A stretch of 34,700 nt of DNA from Methylobacterium sp. J-026 (GTDB lineage: Bacteria > Pseudomonadota > Alphaproteobacteria > Rhizobiales > Beijerinckiaceae). The stretch covers positions 1 through 34,700 of the forward strand of contig NZ_JAKSYC010000045.1 of NCBI RefSeq assembly GCF_022829585.1. The letters run 5' to 3'. Under the pieces are notes generated by a model, which was not told the DNA's origin, did no database searches, and saw only the letters and a program-made list of their open reading frames with translations. Numbering within the stretch: the stretch's first letter is position 1; each line of letters begins with the position of its first letter. A program made the position numbers and the translations under genes. This document shows, piece after piece, positions 32,926 through 34,700 of the stretch.

Positions 32926-33492
32926 ATGGGGCGACGGCCGAGCGGGCAGGCTGATGGTGTCCGGCAGTCGGTCCGGGAGATCCGGGTACGGGCGGTGGTC
33001 GGCGACCGATGCCGGGGCCAGCTGCTGGTCGGGCCGGCGGTCATCCCCTGCGCCCTCGGGGCCGGGGGCATCGTCAGCGACAAGCGCGAGGGCGACGGCG
33101 GCTCGCCGCGCGGGCGGTTCCGGCTGCGCGGCGGCGCCTACCGGCCCGACCATCTCGGCATCCGTCCGCGCACCGCGCTGCCCCTGCGCCCGACCCGGCC
33201 CGACGACGGCTGGTGCGACGATCGCCGGGACCGCCGCTACAACCGGCCGATCCGCCTCCCGGCCCCCGACGTGAGCGCCGAGGCGCTGTGGCGGGGCGAC
33301 GGGCTCTACGACGTCGTGATCGACCTCGACTACAACCGCGCGCCGATCCGGAAGGGGCGGGGCTCGGCGATCTTCCTGCACGTCGCCCGGGACGGCTACC
33401 GCCCCACGGAGGGCTGCGTCGCCCTGGCCCGGGCCGACCTGCTGCGCCTGCTCCGGCGGCTCGGGCCGCGGACCTATCTGCGGATCGGGTGA
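32926..33492 (+). CDS. L,D-transpeptidase (YkuD)-like protein
   Basis: A 188-aa protein with a YkuD-type catalytic signature at the C-terminal end: H152 in AIFLHVARDG and C164 in YRPTEGCVAL, the His-(x)n-S/T-x-G-C arrangement that forms the acyl-enzyme in peptidoglycan 3-3 cross-linking. Upstream text (GGIVSDKREGDGGSPRGRFRLRGG, then YRPDHLG) matches the substrate-binding part of small members. The start ATG 32926 has a strong AGGGGGAGGG site. No signal peptide or membrane helix is visible, which is odd for a cell-wall enzyme. The 3' end overlaps a small minus-strand ORF by 19 bases. Confidence 0.8.
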   Translation: MGRRPSGQADGVRQSVREIRVRAVVGDRCRGQLLVGPAVIPCALGAGGIVSDKREGDGGSPRGRFRLRGGAYRPDHLGIRPRTALPLRPTRPDDGWCDDRRDRRYNRPIRLPAPDVSAEALWRGDGLYDVVIDLDYNRAPIRKGRGSAIFLHVARDGYRPTEGCVALARADLLRLLRRLGPRTYLRIG

Positions 33493-33674
33493 GCGCGGCC
33501 GTCAGGTCTCCGCGGGGCCGCGCTGGATCGGGCACCCCCTGTCCGGATCCGCTTCGCGCGCGCCTCGTCCCTGGCGAAAGCGAGATCCATTTCGAGCCCG
33601 ATCGCCGCGTGCGCCGCGCGATAGGCGGAATCCGCGTTCCAGCGGTCCCGGACGGCCTTGAAGGGAATCGTCAT
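33474..33674 (-). CDS. 66-residue protein resembling a truncated Xre antitoxin
   Basis: ATG 33674 has GAGG about 5 bases upstream and lies 7 bases beyond the yggS stop, so it should be cotranscribed with yggS. The first 45 residues (MTIPFKAVRDRWNADSAYRA, then AHAAIGLEMDLAFARDEARA) resemble the N-terminal region of HigA/Xre-type antitoxins (L...DPE...AY.AL..E...A..L.EAR), but where the helix-turn-helix should follow there is only a basic, low-complexity tail (TGGARSSAAPRRPDGRAHPIRR). It may be a remnant or a distinct small protein. Its end overlaps the transpeptidase-like gene. Confidence 0.45.
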   Translation of the reverse strand: MTIPFKAVRDRWNADSAYRAAHAAIGLEMDLAFARDEARAKRIRTGGARSSAAPRRPDGRAHPIRR

Positions 33675-33681
33675 GTGCACC

Positions 33682-34434
33682 TCAGGTCTTCCGGGTCCGC
33701 GCGCCGAAGATCGCGGTGCCGACCCGGACATGGGTCGCGCCGAGCTGGATCGCCGCCGGGAAATCCGCGCTCATGCCCATCGAGAGGATCGGCAGGCCGT
33801 GCGCCTGCGCCAGCCGGGCCAGCAGGGCGAAATGGGCTGAGGGCGGGTCCTCCGCCGGGGGGATGCACATCAGGCCCTGGATGGCCAGCCCGTGGGTCTC
33901 GCGGCATTCGGACAGCAGGGTGGCGAGCTGGTCGGGCAGGACGCCGCCCTTCTGCGGCTCGGCGCCGGTATTGACCTGGATCAGCAGCTTCGGCGTGCGG
34001 CCGGACCGGGCGATCTCCTTGGCGAGGGCGGCGGCCAGCGACGGGCGGTCGAGGGCGTGGATCACGTCGAACAGGGCGACCGCCTCCCGGGCCTTGTTGG
34101 ATTGCAAGGGGCCGACGAGATGCAGCTCGACATCCGGGTAGCGGGCCCGCAGGTCGGGCCATTTCGCGGTGGATTCCTGGACGTAATTCTCCCCGAAGAC
34201 CCGCTGCCCCGCCTCGAGCGCCGGCAGGATGCCCGCGGCCGGCACGGTCTTGGAGACGGCGACCAGCTGCACCGTCGCCGGGTCGCGCTCCGAATCCTCG
34301 GCCGCCTGGGCGATGGCGGCCCGCACCTCGGTCAGCCCGGCCGCCACGTCGGCCTGTCCGACCGGCAGCTTCGCGGTCGGGTGACCCATCCCGTCCGTGG
34401 GCAGGGCGTTCGGGGCGGTGATCGCGTCGTCCAT
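33682..34434 (-). CDS. yggS: YggS-family pyridoxal-phosphate-binding protein
   Basis: A 250-aa protein of the PLPBP/YggS/PROSC family that binds pyridoxal 5'-phosphate without known enzymatic activity and buffers PLP and amino-acid pools. The PLP lysine is K62 in QLVAVSKTVPA. Further signatures: FGENYVQE, LHLVGPLQSNKAREAV, LLIQVNTGAEPQKGG, GLMCIPPAEDP, and LSMGMSADFPAAIQLGATHVRVGTAIFG at the phosphate-binding end. ATG 34434 gives an N-terminal extension of about 25 residues relative to E. coli YggS; ATG 34389 is possible but lacks a better ribosome site. Confidence 0.95.
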   Translation of the reverse strand: MDDAITAPNALPTDGMGHPTAKLPVGQADVAAGLTEVRAAIAQAAEDSERDPATVQLVAVSKTVPAAGILPALEAGQRVFGENYVQESTAKWPDLRARYPDVELHLVGPLQSNKAREAVALFDVIHALDRPSLAAALAKEIARSGRTPKLLIQVNTGAEPQKGGVLPDQLATLLSECRETHGLAIQGLMCIPPAEDPPSAHFALLARLAQAHGLPILSMGMSADFPAAIQLGATHVRVGTAIFGARTRKT

Positions 34435-34502
34435 GATGGGTTTGTCCTAACGCTGCCGGAAGCCGACACGATGACGATGCGGCGCCCTCCCGCGACCAGC
34501 TG

Positions 34503-34641
34503 TCCAACCCATCCCCTCATCCTGAGGTGCCGGAGCGTAGCGGAGGCCTCGAAGGAGCCCTCCAGCCAGCCGCGCGATCCCTGGAGGGCTCCTTCGAGGC
34601 CCGCTTCGCGGGCACCTCAGGATGAGGGGGGTTGGGTTGGA
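34503..34641 (+). repeat. Palindromic intergenic element, family A, copy 4
   Basis: About 139 bp with outer arms TCCAACCCATCC... / ...GGGTTGGA that have drifted from copies 1-3 but still pair with each other. The CTCATCCTGAGGTGC core, inner TCGAAGGAG / CTCCTTCGA arms and central CTCCAGCCAGCCGCGCGATCCCTGGAG-type segment are shared. It lies about 70 bases upstream of yggS. The remaining 59 bases to the window end show nothing. Confidence 0.9.
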
Positions 34642-34700
34642 ACAGGCCGGAGACGGCCGCCCTCGTGTATCGTGTTATTCATCGACCTATGTGCTGGCGC

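Noticed and set aside
1..34700. tRNA, rRNA, prophage or insertion-sequence genes
   Set aside because: I looked for cloverleaf ends, rRNA motifs, integrase/transposase signatures and found none I could support.

Overview
The window is 34.7 kb of GC-rich, densely coding DNA from an alphaproteobacterium of the Hyphomicrobiales (Rhizobiales). My best guess is Methylobacterium or a close relative, judged from codon and base composition, alphaproteobacterial forms of several proteins (uracil-DNA glycosylase, ABC-F, ETF-QO, DapD) and the intergenic palindromic repeats. I could not run a search, so the genus is inference.

The backbone is the chromosome-partition neighbourhood usually found near the replication origin: mnmE (minus), then mnmG, rsmG, parA and parB (plus), followed by the convergent lptE-holA pair. 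Two perfect 16-bp parS sites (TGTTTCACGTGAAACA) are present, one just upstream of mnmE (10034-10049) and one inside the 5' end of rsmG (20228-20243). ParB should load here, so the window should lie close to oriC. About 8 kb of accessory genes lies between mnmE and mnmG: a class A beta-lactamase, a YbaK deacylase, a small secreted protein, panC, an OprP-type porin, a membrane-anchored degenerate EAL protein, a MipA/OmpV outer-membrane protein, a CopZ-like metal-binding protein and a 49-aa membrane protein.

Left part (1-8.5 kb): a RES/Xre toxin-antitoxin pair cut by the window edge, ETF-ubiquinone oxidoreductase, a family-4-like uracil-DNA glycosylase, a YpfJ-type zinc metallopeptidase, a VapBC pair, a small phasin-like protein, an ABC-F ATPase and a membrane protein. 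Right part (22.7-34.7 kb): holA, lptE, an AEC transporter, a TonB-dependent siderophore receptor with a candidate iron-responsive operator, a class A acid phosphatase, a decayed ORF, an alpha/beta-hydrolase-fold protein without the usual nucleophile, dapD, an OmpR-type response regulator with a cNMP-binding protein, an L,D-transpeptidase-like protein, a 66-aa protein resembling a truncated Xre antitoxin, and yggS.

The strongest structure outside genes is a family of four intergenic palindromic elements of about 135-140 bp (2729-2863, 11546-11680, 20008-20142, 34503-34641). A second family of tandem short hairpins occurs twice (13159-13226, 30314-30359). I do not see a clearly new multigene system. 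The items most worth following are the palindrome family, the parS pair with the intervening accessory block, the inactive-looking EAL protein with TipF-like architecture, and the operator-like dyads at the toxin-antitoxin and siderophore-receptor genes.
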